From JAHCHG01 sp038246645 (GTDB taxonomy: Bacteria; Acidobacteriota; Blastocatellia; Pyrinomonadales; Pyrinomonadaceae), in assembly GCA_038246645.1 (NCBI GenBank), contig JBBRVS010000169.1, positions 1-12,670 on the forward strand: DNA of 12,670 bases, read 5' to 3'. The position numbers were made by a program, and so were the translations under genes. The notes beneath the pieces are model-generated. The model was not told the DNA's origin, did no database searches, and was given only the letters and a program-made list of their open reading frames with translations. Each line of letters opens with the position of its first letter. The first letter of the stretch is position 1. Positions 7,301-12,670 of the stretch are shown one piece after another.

Positions 7301-8482
7301 ACCGCAGTTTTCCCGACCGCACTTCCGCCGCGAACTCCCGGAGTCAGCGAACGTCAGCGCGGCTTCGGCATAACCTTCGGCGAATGCAATCTGGCGTTTC
7401 TCGGAGTTGCCGGTTATACGCCGTGCAGTAACTATAACGGTTCGGGTGGCGGACCCGCGCCTCCGGGCGGCATTGATCTGAATATCTCGCCCCTGACCGA
7501 TACCGGAAGAGCGATAATTTCCGCCGACATCAGAGTTCCCTTTTTAGGACTAGATCCGTCGGATGCCGTAATTCTGCAATCGCGCGGTTATTCCGTTTAT
7601 CATTCGGGTCAATTAAACGTCAGCCGGCGCCTTGCCAACGGAATCAGTTTTAACGCTTCTTATACATTTTCAAAATCAATTGACATCGGCTCGACCGATC
7701 CGGGCAGCACCGAGGCTTCGGGCAGACCCGACACGCCGAATCTGGGACTCGTCGTGCAGGGCGATCAGCGAAATATCAACAGCAACCGCGGACTTTCGGA
7801 TTTTGACCGTCCGCACCGTTTCAGTTCGAGTTTTACATACGAACTGCCGTTTTTTAACTCGAAAAATAAATTCCTGAGCGGCTGGCAATTGTCCGGTTTC
7901 GGGCAATGGCAATCGGGAACGCCGTTTTCAATTTTCGCGTCCGACGCGAGTTTTACCGGCAGAGCCAGCGGCGAGGGTTTCCAGAATCAGTTTCTGGGTT
8001 TGATCACCGCCGCCAGAAATCGCAATACGACAATGGGCGGAACTTTCCGGGAAATTATCTTTAACGTCGGTGTCGGCAGCGGAACGATCTATAACACGGC
8101 TTTCGGTCGTCCGAGTGTTCGCAATCTGGACTTATTAAGACGACAGGGCAACGATCCGACGCGCCAATATTTTAATACCTGTCAGGACGCGACAGATCCT
8201 GACTGCGCTTTGATTTCCCCGCTCGGCGGATTCGGCAATCTCGGCAGAAATGTTTTGCGCGGTCCGGGACAAAAACGGATTGACCTGAGTTTGCAAAAAT
8301 CAACCAAAGTCTTTTCCGAAAAAATCGAACTGGAATTGAAATGGGATATTTTCAATATCTTTAATTTTGTCAATTTTGCCAATCCGAACTCGGATTTAAG
8401 CGACGAAACGGATTTCGGGCAGATCACGCGCACGGTCGGTTCGCCGCGTGTGATGCAATTCGGGGCAAAGGTTCGTTTCTAA
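4388..8482 (+). CDS. Oar-like TonB-dependent outer-membrane receptor
   Basis: 1364 residues. The signal peptide runs to VFG at 25. Residues about 32-115 are a carboxypeptidase-regulatory-like beta-sandwich (SLDGTVYDINNAVVPGAKV, LPLGNYEVTAEKEGF). Residues about 130-260 are the plug (NGSRTTSQSVLFDGID; LYDASLGRSGGGNVQVVTRSG). The remainder is a large barrel with GGFTLGGPIIKDKLFFFGGF, NFAPRFGFAFKPF and YGIFYDRPS, ending in the aromatic KVRF expected for barrel insertion. Such receptors import a ligand across the outer membrane using TonB, but Oar-type ligands are mostly unknown. I see no N-terminal TonB box. The only six cysteines form three close pairs (369/386, 1000/1013, 1265/1273), probably disulfides in surface loops. 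A fossil of a related receptor lies at 375-473. Family confidence is high; the substrate is unknown. Confidence 0.95.
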   Translation: MLRKYSIILSLIIAYGLFLTPTVFGQATDNGSLDGTVYDINNAVVPGAKVTIKNSGTGLTRSVIANGEGRWRAAVLPLGNYEVTAEKEGFAISTFQARVDASVTNTVDIILTVEAIEGEVVEVNTNTGQELVSSGSGAVTSSSISGQALEAAPVANRSAFGRIVADSGTSGDLADPLTNGSGNPEFSTNGSRTTSQSVLFDGIDATNIGGTGSLTESIAPNPETVQEVKLLSSLYDASLGRSGGGNVQVVTRSGSNTFNGAAFIYGQNEIFNGNDFFFNRDNIDRQKARRFEGGFTLGGPIIKDKLFFFGGFQKTDAITAYVPTAQSFVILPEALLYITDRSNPENVRQAFERASNNGGAGQTIRSPGCIQPITPFTPAGSITNICIDPTGVGFRLLSVINPITGGFLIPTLTAGRFERLYLDSNNVAATINGVRVTDFSMFGLPNGLPLLDGLSQGEVIGGNPLVRFRNVFPAEFKQDQFSTRLDYNLSKGNSEGNGTNTLSGTFFFANFPALEPFSTDTVVSPTPLIKDDRNRTLSVTDTHIFSGNLINEVRFGYFSLDNSRKLDDRFLTNELTNEGQGIFNPASLFEPGAPSQRLARFAGTGNLGDFSVGAPTDIYNQREQLTLTFADNVTYITGDHELKFGVEYKRNSYDTSLPEEQSGEFEGLTNFTQLLTSLTPEADLTFGITDKQFRFNDLSFYVSDNFRFNDRLTFNVGLRWDWFGLPTEKNGRFANFDFTRVTDPNDITTGFILPSNVQNTGFEAIDGSFPSIDRADSKHTLNGQDLNNFAPRFGFAFKPFKNDSTTIRGGYGIFYDRPSAAFINTIYSNYPFFKEIELKTELRPGAIQATTAFMNLDPRLPFSSYFPFSVGLANTAEESPFVLIDQTPGVGLTNGAEPLEFRAIDRDLKTPMVQQWNLGIQREFGKNWVVEARYVGTRGQNLLLAVGFNQPYDLNDPNTPDYIFGRINDAFTAVFPTALPPRTPGVSERQRGFGITFGECNLAFLGVAGYTPCSNYNGSGGGPAPPGGIDLNISPLTDTGRAIISADIRVPFLGLDPSDAVILQSRGYSVYHSGQLNVSRRLANGISFNASYTFSKSIDIGSTDPGSTEASGRPDTPNLGLVVQGDQRNINSNRGLSDFDRPHRFSSSFTYELPFFNSKNKFLSGWQLSGFGQWQSGTPFSIFASDASFTGRASGEGFQNQFLGLITAARNRNTTMGGTFREIIFNVGVGSGTIYNTAFGRPSVRNLDLLRRQGNDPTRQYFNTCQDATDPDCALISPLGGFGNLGRNVLRGPGQKRIDLSLQKSTKVFSEKIELELKWDIFNIFNFVNFANPNSDLSDETDFGQITRTVGSPRVMQFGAKVRF

Positions 8483-8488
8483 AAAGGT

Positions 8489-8519
8489 CGGCAGAATAAA
8501 GAAAAAGATCTGCCGTTTC
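8489..8519 (+). terminator. Probable terminator of the receptor gene
   Basis: CGGCAGA (8489-8495) pairs with TCTGCCG (8509-8515) across a 13-base A-rich loop, followed by TTTCT. The stem starts seven bases after the stop codon. The stem is short and the T-tract interrupted, so strength is uncertain. Confidence 0.5.
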
Positions 8520-8538
8520 TATAAATATAAAACACGTT

Positions 8539-8588
8539 TAAGCCGGCGGTCTTTGACCGCGATACCTGGAAAAAAGACCGCCGGCTTA
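8539..8588. repeat. 16-bp perfect inverted repeat with an overlapping second dyad
   Basis: TAAGCCGGCGGTCTTT (8539-8554) pairs exactly with AAAGACCGCCGGCTTA (8573-8588) across 18 bases. Inside the left half, GCGGTC-TTT-GACCGC (8546-8560) forms a competing hairpin, so two exclusive folds are possible. It is GC-rich in an AT-rich spacer, and no T-tract follows the right arm directly. It looks more like a dispersed palindromic repeat than a simple terminator. It lacks the GTAG head of the element at 266-341. Confidence 0.7.
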
Positions 8589-8630
8589 TCAAAGTAATAA
8601 ATAAAATTTTTTAATTAAACATAAATAGTT

Positions 8631-9893
8631 GTGAAAAAAGCAGTAATTATAAGTTTAGCAGTAATTTTGGCGGCGGGCGGAATGTTTTTCGTCTGGCAGA
8701 TTCAAAATGACCGTGCCAATGCGGCAAAACTCGAAGCCGAAATTCTCAAAGGTTTAACGACGGAAGAAATCGGTCTGATCTTAAAAAGCGAAGCCGCGGC
8801 AAATCCCGCTTCAATCGTTCAATTCAAAGAAGATGCGGAAAAACGGCAAACTTTTCTCAAGGGAATGAAGGAATATCTCGCTCTGGCGGCGCAGGCGCGG
8901 CGAGAAAATTTAGCCGTAGACGGAAATTTTTTGATCAATGTCGAATACAAAAAAAACATTATGCTGGCGGATTTGTATCAGGCAAAGCTCGGTCAGGGAA
9001 AGGATAAATCTTACGTTGTGCCGGAAGCAGAAATTCAGGCAGTTTGGGCAAATCCTGAAAACGAAAAACTTTTCAGCCGCGATATGAATGTTCTGCAGGA
9101 AATCCGCAAAGCGGCACTCGATGCCGCCGGAAATCAAACTCCGGTTTCCGCGCTTCAGGGCGATATGCTCGCAAAGGCGCGGAAAAATTGGGCGAAAACA
9201 AAAATTCTGTCCGACAAAGCCAAAATGGACGCGGAATTTATCAGCCAGCCGGAAATCGGTCTGCGGCTCAAAATCGTCGAAGCCGGAATTTTGGCAAACG
9301 ATTATCTGCGGCTGAATTGGGAAAAACGGATAAAAGCGACCGACGGTGAAATCAGAGATTATCTCGCCAAACATCCTGAATATGACTTAGCCAAGAAAAA
9401 ACAAACGGCGGAAATAGTTTTGCAAAAGGCAAAAGCGGGCGAAGATTTCAGCGCGCTTGCCGCACAGTTTAGCGAAGACCGCACGACGAAAGATAAGGGC
9501 GGACTTTATGAAGATGTTAATAAAAATACGATCTGGGCAGAGGTCGAAAATGCCGCGCTGAATCTGGAAAACGGGCGGATGGCGGACACGGTGATCGAAA
9601 GCTCATTCGGTTTTCACATCGTAAAACTTGAAAACAAACAAATTACAAAAACAAAGGATGCCGGCGAAACGGTGAAATTCAGCGTTCGGCACATTGTTCT
9701 GCAAAAGAGTTTTGAAGAACCGAACCGGGTTCCGGGCGTTCCGCCGCCGTTTATGAAGGCGGAAGAAATTGCGAGAACGGAGGTTGAAAGAGAAAAACGC
9801 GAGAAATTTATTGCGGAAATCTTTGCTCAAAACCCGATTTCGATGCCGGAAGATTTTTCGGTCGAGCTGCCGGAAGTAAAAAGTTCTAACTAA
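8631..9893 (+). CDS. Parvulin-type (PpiC/SurA-like) peptidyl-prolyl isomerase, exported
   Basis: 420 residues starting at GTG. No Shine-Dalgarno sequence is seen, but the next ATG (residue 18) would cut into the hydrophobic segment 4-23, so GTG is preferred. That segment is a membrane anchor or signal peptide (possible cleavage after ANA at 31). Residues about 32-250 are helical and charged, as in the chaperone parts of SurA/PrsA proteins. Residues about 258-336 carry parvulin motifs: KAGEDFSALAAQFSEDRTTKDKGG in two parts (268-280, 281-291) and SSFGFHIVKLE (324-334, H329). The usual first strand (RHILV) is missing at its normal place, but SVRHIVLQ appears after the domain at 351-358. The protein probably assists folding of exported or outer-membrane proteins, fitting the large receptor next door, though the genes are separated by repeats. 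Confidence 0.87.
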   Translation: MKKAVIISLAVILAAGGMFFVWQIQNDRANAAKLEAEILKGLTTEEIGLILKSEAAANPASIVQFKEDAEKRQTFLKGMKEYLALAAQARRENLAVDGNFLINVEYKKNIMLADLYQAKLGQGKDKSYVVPEAEIQAVWANPENEKLFSRDMNVLQEIRKAALDAAGNQTPVSALQGDMLAKARKNWAKTKILSDKAKMDAEFISQPEIGLRLKIVEAGILANDYLRLNWEKRIKATDGEIRDYLAKHPEYDLAKKKQTAEIVLQKAKAGEDFSALAAQFSEDRTTKDKGGLYEDVNKNTIWAEVENAALNLENGRMADTVIESSFGFHIVKLENKQITKTKDAGETVKFSVRHIVLQKSFEEPNRVPGVPPPFMKAEEIARTEVEREKREKFIAEIFAQNPISMPEDFSVELPEVKSSN

Positions 9894-9941
9894 ATCTAAA
9901 CATGGGGAAAAGTGAAAAATTCTAAATAATGAAAACATCCG

Positions 9942-9999
9942 CGGACACCAAATAAAAGCGGCGATTTTTATATCAATAAAATATCACGGCAGGTGTCCG
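9942..9999. repeat. 8-bp inverted repeat in the spacer before the blade protein
   Basis: CGGACACC (9942-9949) is the reverse complement of GGTGTCCG (9992-9999), separated by 42 AT-rich bases. It could be the edge of a regulatory leader, a weak terminator for the isomerase gene, or chance. The spacer 9894-10057 shows nothing else I can name. Confidence 0.3.
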
Positions 10000-10048
10000 T
10001 AAATTCGGAAATAATTTGAAAATAATTCAATCAAACAGGCTATCAAAC

Positions 10049-10053
10049 GGAGG
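10049..10053 (+). promoter_or_regulatory. Ribosome binding site that fixes the blade-protein start
   Basis: GGAGG stands four bases before the ATG at 10058. It decides against an in-frame TTG at 10016, which has no such site and would add 14 residues without signal-peptide character. The same 16 bases, GGAGGAAAAATGAAAA, also begin the propeller gene at 3246. Confidence 0.85.
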
Positions 10054-10057
10054 AAAA

Positions 10058-11638
10058 ATGAAAAGAATTAAAAACATATTTGCATTAATCGGTACGATTT
10101 TTACTTGCATAATTTTATTAAACGTCAACATCAGCGCGGGCAGTTCTGCTCTGCTCGTCAATGAGGTTTTAATTGACCCGCCGAATCCGTCGGTTGTCAG
10201 CGACCGCTGTCAATATGTCGAACTTCGCGGAACGCCCGGCGCAACCGTTCCGGCAAACACCTATTTTATTTCAATCAACAGTGATGCGGGAAATTTCGGT
10301 TTTCTGAATACGGCGGTTAATGTCAGCGGTCAAGTTATCGGCGCAAACGGCACGCTCACCTTGATCAACACGCTCGGCGGAGTTTGTCCGAACCGCACTT
10401 ATAATGCAGGAACGACAATATTTAATTACAGTTCTTTAACCACTCTCGGCAAAAATTCGGAAGGTTTTTATCTTGTAACATCGGCGACAACCTTGTTCTC
10501 AGGGCAAGATTTGGACACTAACGATGATGGCGTATTAAATTTTACAGTCAATTTCATTGACGGATTTAATTTGATTTTTAACCCGGAAGAACAATATGTT
10601 TACGGACCGGGTGAAAATCTGGTCGTAACATTTTTAGGCGACGTGCCGGATGCGGTCTCACGTTTTGCGGGTAACAACACAACATTTGATGCCGATGCCT
10701 TTTTTTGGGGTGAACTCGCGGCTTCACCGGAAGAAACACTTGTTTATACATCGCCTGTCAGCACAAATTTTCCGGCTGGATCAAATCTGACACCGGGCGC
10801 ACCGAATGGCACGGCTGTTCAGCAAGGCGAAGCGCGAGCCGATTTTGACGGCGACGGCAGAACCGATCTTTCAGTTTTCCGTCCGTCGGAAGGAAATTGG
10901 TATCTGAACCGCTCGACCGATGGCTTTAATGTCCTTAATTTCGGTTTAGCAGGCGACGAAATCGTTCCGGGCGATTACGATGGCGATGGAAGGGCAGACA
11001 CCGCCGTCAGACGCGGAACAACCTGGTATATCTTAAACAGCGGTAATTTTTCAGTTACGACGCTTCAATGGGGATTAGCCGGAGACATTGCGGCACCGGC
11101 AGATTACGACGGCGACGACAAAACCGACGTAACCGTTTTCCGTCCGTCTAATGGAATTTGGTACGCGCTTTTGAGTTCGACCGGCACACCCGTCTTTATT
11201 CCGTTCGGCACAAGCGGCGATATTCCGGTGGCGGCTGACTACGACGGCGACGGCAGGGACGATCAAGCCGTTTATCGCAACGGAACCTGGTATTTGAATC
11301 AATCAACTGCCGGAGTTTCAATCCTTCCGTTCGGTTTGGCGACGGACGCACCTGTTCAAGCCGATTACGACGGCGACGGCAGAGATGATATTGCTGTCTT
11401 CCGTCCATCAAACGGAACTTGGTATGCGTTGTTAAGTTCAAACGGTTCAGTCACTTTCATTCCGTTCGGAACAAACGGCGATATTCCCGTTCCCGGAGAT
11501 TATGACGGAGACGGCAGAGACGATCAAGCCGTTTATCGTAATGGTGTTTGGTATATTCGCCAATCAACCTCAGGCGTTTCAATCCAAACATTCGGACTTG
11601 CGGCGGACCAACCCGTTCCAAGCGGTTACATTCCGTAA
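10058..11638 (+). CDS. Secreted protein with LTD-like N-terminus and six VCBS/FG-GAP blades
   Basis: 526 residues. Signal peptide with lysine/arginine start and hydrophobic core 8-22, cleavage probably near ISA at 27. Residues about 30-230 begin LLVNEVLIDPP and CQYVELRG, which resembles the lamin-tail-like (LTD) fold found in bacterial surface proteins; cysteines 51 and 110 may pair. A linker with TPGAPNG (245-251) follows. Residues 262-522 are six blades, each opening with a DxDxDGxxD-type calcium loop (DFDGDGRTD, DYDGDGRADT and so on) starting at 262, 306, 349, 394, 436 and 481. GYIP at the end begins a seventh, which might close a ring. FG-GAP/VCBS proteins are usually surface-exposed and bind ligands or matrix; no enzyme motif is seen. 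The start is set by GGAGG, and a strong terminator follows. The specific role is unknown. Confidence 0.9.
   Translation: MKRIKNIFALIGTIFTCIILLNVNISAGSSALLVNEVLIDPPNPSVVSDRCQYVELRGTPGATVPANTYFISINSDAGNFGFLNTAVNVSGQVIGANGTLTLINTLGGVCPNRTYNAGTTIFNYSSLTTLGKNSEGFYLVTSATTLFSGQDLDTNDDGVLNFTVNFIDGFNLIFNPEEQYVYGPGENLVVTFLGDVPDAVSRFAGNNTTFDADAFFWGELAASPEETLVYTSPVSTNFPAGSNLTPGAPNGTAVQQGEARADFDGDGRTDLSVFRPSEGNWYLNRSTDGFNVLNFGLAGDEIVPGDYDGDGRADTAVRRGTTWYILNSGNFSVTTLQWGLAGDIAAPADYDGDDKTDVTVFRPSNGIWYALLSSTGTPVFIPFGTSGDIPVAADYDGDGRDDQAVYRNGTWYLNQSTAGVSILPFGLATDAPVQADYDGDGRDDIAVFRPSNGTWYALLSSNGSVTFIPFGTNGDIPVPGDYDGDGRDDQAVYRNGVWYIRQSTSGVSIQTFGLAADQPVPSGYIP
10841..11623 (+). repeat. Three tandem 261-bp units, each coding two blades
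   Basis: The blade region divides into 10841-11101, 11102-11362 and 11363-11623. Each unit encodes 87 residues: a longer blade with FRPSxGxW (44-45 residues) and a shorter blade with R-G/NG-x-W (42-43 residues). By hand count, units 2 and 3 share about 64 of 87 residues; unit 1 is more diverged. Many differences between units 2 and 3 are silent, so the duplication is not very recent. Confidence 0.85.
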
Positions 11639-11665
11639 AGCTGAAGTTAAAACGTGAATGTTTCT

Positions 11666-11702
11666 AAAGTCTGCGAATATGCAAAATTCGCAGACTTTTT
11701 TT
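11666..11702 (+). terminator. Rho-independent terminator of the blade-protein gene
   Basis: AAAGTCTGCGAAT (11666-11678) pairs perfectly with ATTCGCAGACTTT (11686-11698) around a seven-base loop, and the T-run continues to 11702. It begins 28 bases after the stop codon. Confidence 0.92.
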
Positions 11703-11908
11703 AATTGAAAATTAACCTGATATTCAAATTTTGTTAGCAGGAAAATTCTAGAATAAAAATATGTTAATCGTAAAATTTTTCATATATATTGATGCGCTGA
11801 TAAATCGTCTATTTTCAAAAAACTGATTTTTATTCAGAAAAATTATTTTCAAATTTCAAATTTCAAAATGAAAATATAAATCCCAATGTAATAAGCTAAA
11901 GAAACGAT
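11703..11908 (+). other. AT-rich spacer before rarA
   Basis: No gene is supported here. AAATTTC is repeated around 11848-11864 and the stretch is strongly AT-rich. A promoter for rarA must lie here or be absent, but no -35/-10 pair stands out. No strong Shine-Dalgarno sequence precedes the rarA ATG. Confidence 0.3.
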
Positions 11909-12670
11909 ATGCAGCCTTTAGCAAACAAGATCAGACCGCAGAATTTAGATGAATTCGTCGGGCAAAAACACCTCGTCGGCGCAGGAAAACCGCTTCGCCT
12001 TGCCATCCGGCAGAAACATATTTTTTCATTCGTTTTGTGGGGAACGCCCGGCACCGGAAAAACGACGCTCGCGCGGATTTATGCCAATGAGATCGAAGCG
12101 GATTTTTACGAGCTTTCCGCCGTTTCCGCCGGAAAGGACGACATCCGCAAAATCATCAATAAACCGCGCGAAGAAAACAGTCCAAGAGTTTTATTTTTGG
12201 ACGAAATTCATCGTTTTAACAAAGCGCAGCAGGATTTTCTGCTTCCATTTGTCGAAAGCGGCGAACTCGTTCTGATCGGCGCGACGACGGAAAATCCGAG
12301 TTTTGAAATAATTCCCGCGCTGCTTTCACGTCTGCGCGTTTTTGTTCTCGAAGAACACGGCGAACAGGAAATGTCCGAAATCATTGACCGCACCGGAATT
12401 GATCTGGACGAAGAAGCAAAAAATTGGTTAATTGCAATGGCAAACGGCGACGCGCGGCAAGCCTTGACAATGATCGAAAACACCGCGCAATTATATGAAA
12501 CCGTAACCATTGAAAACTTAAAAAACACGCTCCAATCAAAATTTCTGCGCTACGACAAACAGGGCGAAGAGCATTACAACGTGATCAGCGCATTCATTAA
12601 ATCAATGCGGGCAAGCGAGCCGGACGCGGCAATTTATTATCTCGCGCGAATGATCGAATCCGGCGAAGAC
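11909..12670 (+). CDS. rarA: RarA (MgsA) AAA+ replication-associated recombination protein, N-terminal part
   Basis: The frame is open from the ATG at 11909 to the end of the window (254 residues), so the C-terminus is missing. MQPLANKIRPQNLDEFVGQ is the typical RarA opening. The Walker A motif is GTPGTGKTT (45-53), Walker B is VLFLDEIHRFNKAQQD (94-109), sensor 1 is IGATTENPSFE (123-133) and the arginine-finger region is ALLSRLRVF (137-145). LRYDKQGEEHYNVISAF and AIYYLARMI near the end match the conserved RarA helical region. RarA is a clamp-loader-like ATPase, tetrameric in known cases, that acts at stalled replication forks in the cytoplasm. It has no evident link to the secreted genes upstream, from which it is separated by a terminator and about 200 bases. 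No clear ribosome site is present; the start is chosen by homology. Confidence 0.95.
   Translation, partial: MQPLANKIRPQNLDEFVGQKHLVGAGKPLRLAIRQKHIFSFVLWGTPGTGKTTLARIYANEIEADFYELSAVSAGKDDIRKIINKPREENSPRVLFLDEIHRFNKAQQDFLLPFVESGELVLIGATTENPSFEIIPALLSRLRVFVLEEHGEQEMSEIIDRTGIDLDEEAKNWLIAMANGDARQALTMIENTAQLYETVTIENLKNTLQSKFLRYDKQGEEHYNVISAFIKSMRASEPDAAIYYLARMIESGED

Noticed and set aside
8539..8588. Palindrome as the main terminator of the receptor gene
   Set aside because: A hairpin nearer the stop (8489-8515) with T-rich tail fits better, and no T-tract follows the right arm at 8588.
8910..9374. Open frame of 154 codons on the minus strand within the isomerase gene
   Set aside because: It mirrors a real coding frame, is rich in F/R/C as expected for antisense reading, and has no recognisable domain.
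10016..10057. Upstream TTG as start of the blade protein
   Set aside because: There is no ribosome site before it, and the extension is not signal-like. GGAGG directly precedes the ATG at 10058.
11949..12528. Two overlapping open frames (plus 11949-12275, minus 12208-12528)
   Set aside because: Both are out of frame with the clear RarA reading that covers 11909-12670 with Walker A, Walker B and sensor motifs.

Overview
The window looks like chromosomal DNA of a Gram-negative soil or freshwater bacterium, most likely an Acidobacteriota member of the Blastocatellia/Pyrinomonadaceae type. That assignment is inference. It rests on an Oar-like TonB-dependent receptor with an N-terminal carboxypeptidase-regulatory domain, a secreted protein built of DYDGDGRDD/FRPSNGTW (VCBS/FG-GAP) blades, secreted proteins set apart by long AT-rich spacers, and strong GGAGG ribosome sites. 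Coding DNA is clearly richer in G+C than the spacers. All intact genes read on the + strand.

Layout. (1) 1-140: the C-terminus of a PfkB-type sugar kinase, then a long hairpin. (2) 141-791: no intact gene. It holds a perfect 29-bp inverted repeat with the architecture of two back-to-back REP elements (a BIME), and next to it a decayed fragment of a TonB-dependent receptor on the minus strand. (3) 792-2762: secreted alkaline phosphatase of the PhoA family, with an extra N-terminal domain and a His/Cys tail, closed by a strong terminator. (4) 3255-4175: a small secreted propeller-like protein of unknown function, with its own terminator. (5) 4388-8482: a 1364-residue Oar-like receptor. (6) 8631-9893: a membrane-anchored or periplasmic parvulin-type prolyl isomerase whose domain strands look rearranged. 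(7) 10058-11638: a secreted protein with an LTD-like N-terminus and six calcium-loop blades arranged as three equal 261-bp double-blade units, then a terminator. (8) 11909 to the end: the start of rarA (AAA+ replication-associated recombination protein), which runs out of the window.

Most genes have their own spacer, ribosome site and terminator, so the region reads as single-gene units and not one operon. Five consecutive intact genes encode envelope or exported products: a phosphatase, a propeller, an outer-membrane receptor, a folding factor and a blade protein. A functional link, such as release of phosphate from organic phosphates outside the cell and uptake of a product, is possible but not shown. 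I see no CRISPR array, tRNA, rRNA, intact transposase or phage gene. The most unusual features are the receptor fossil beside the REP pair, the strand order in the parvulin, the 3 x 261-bp blade duplication, and the three close cysteine pairs in the receptor.
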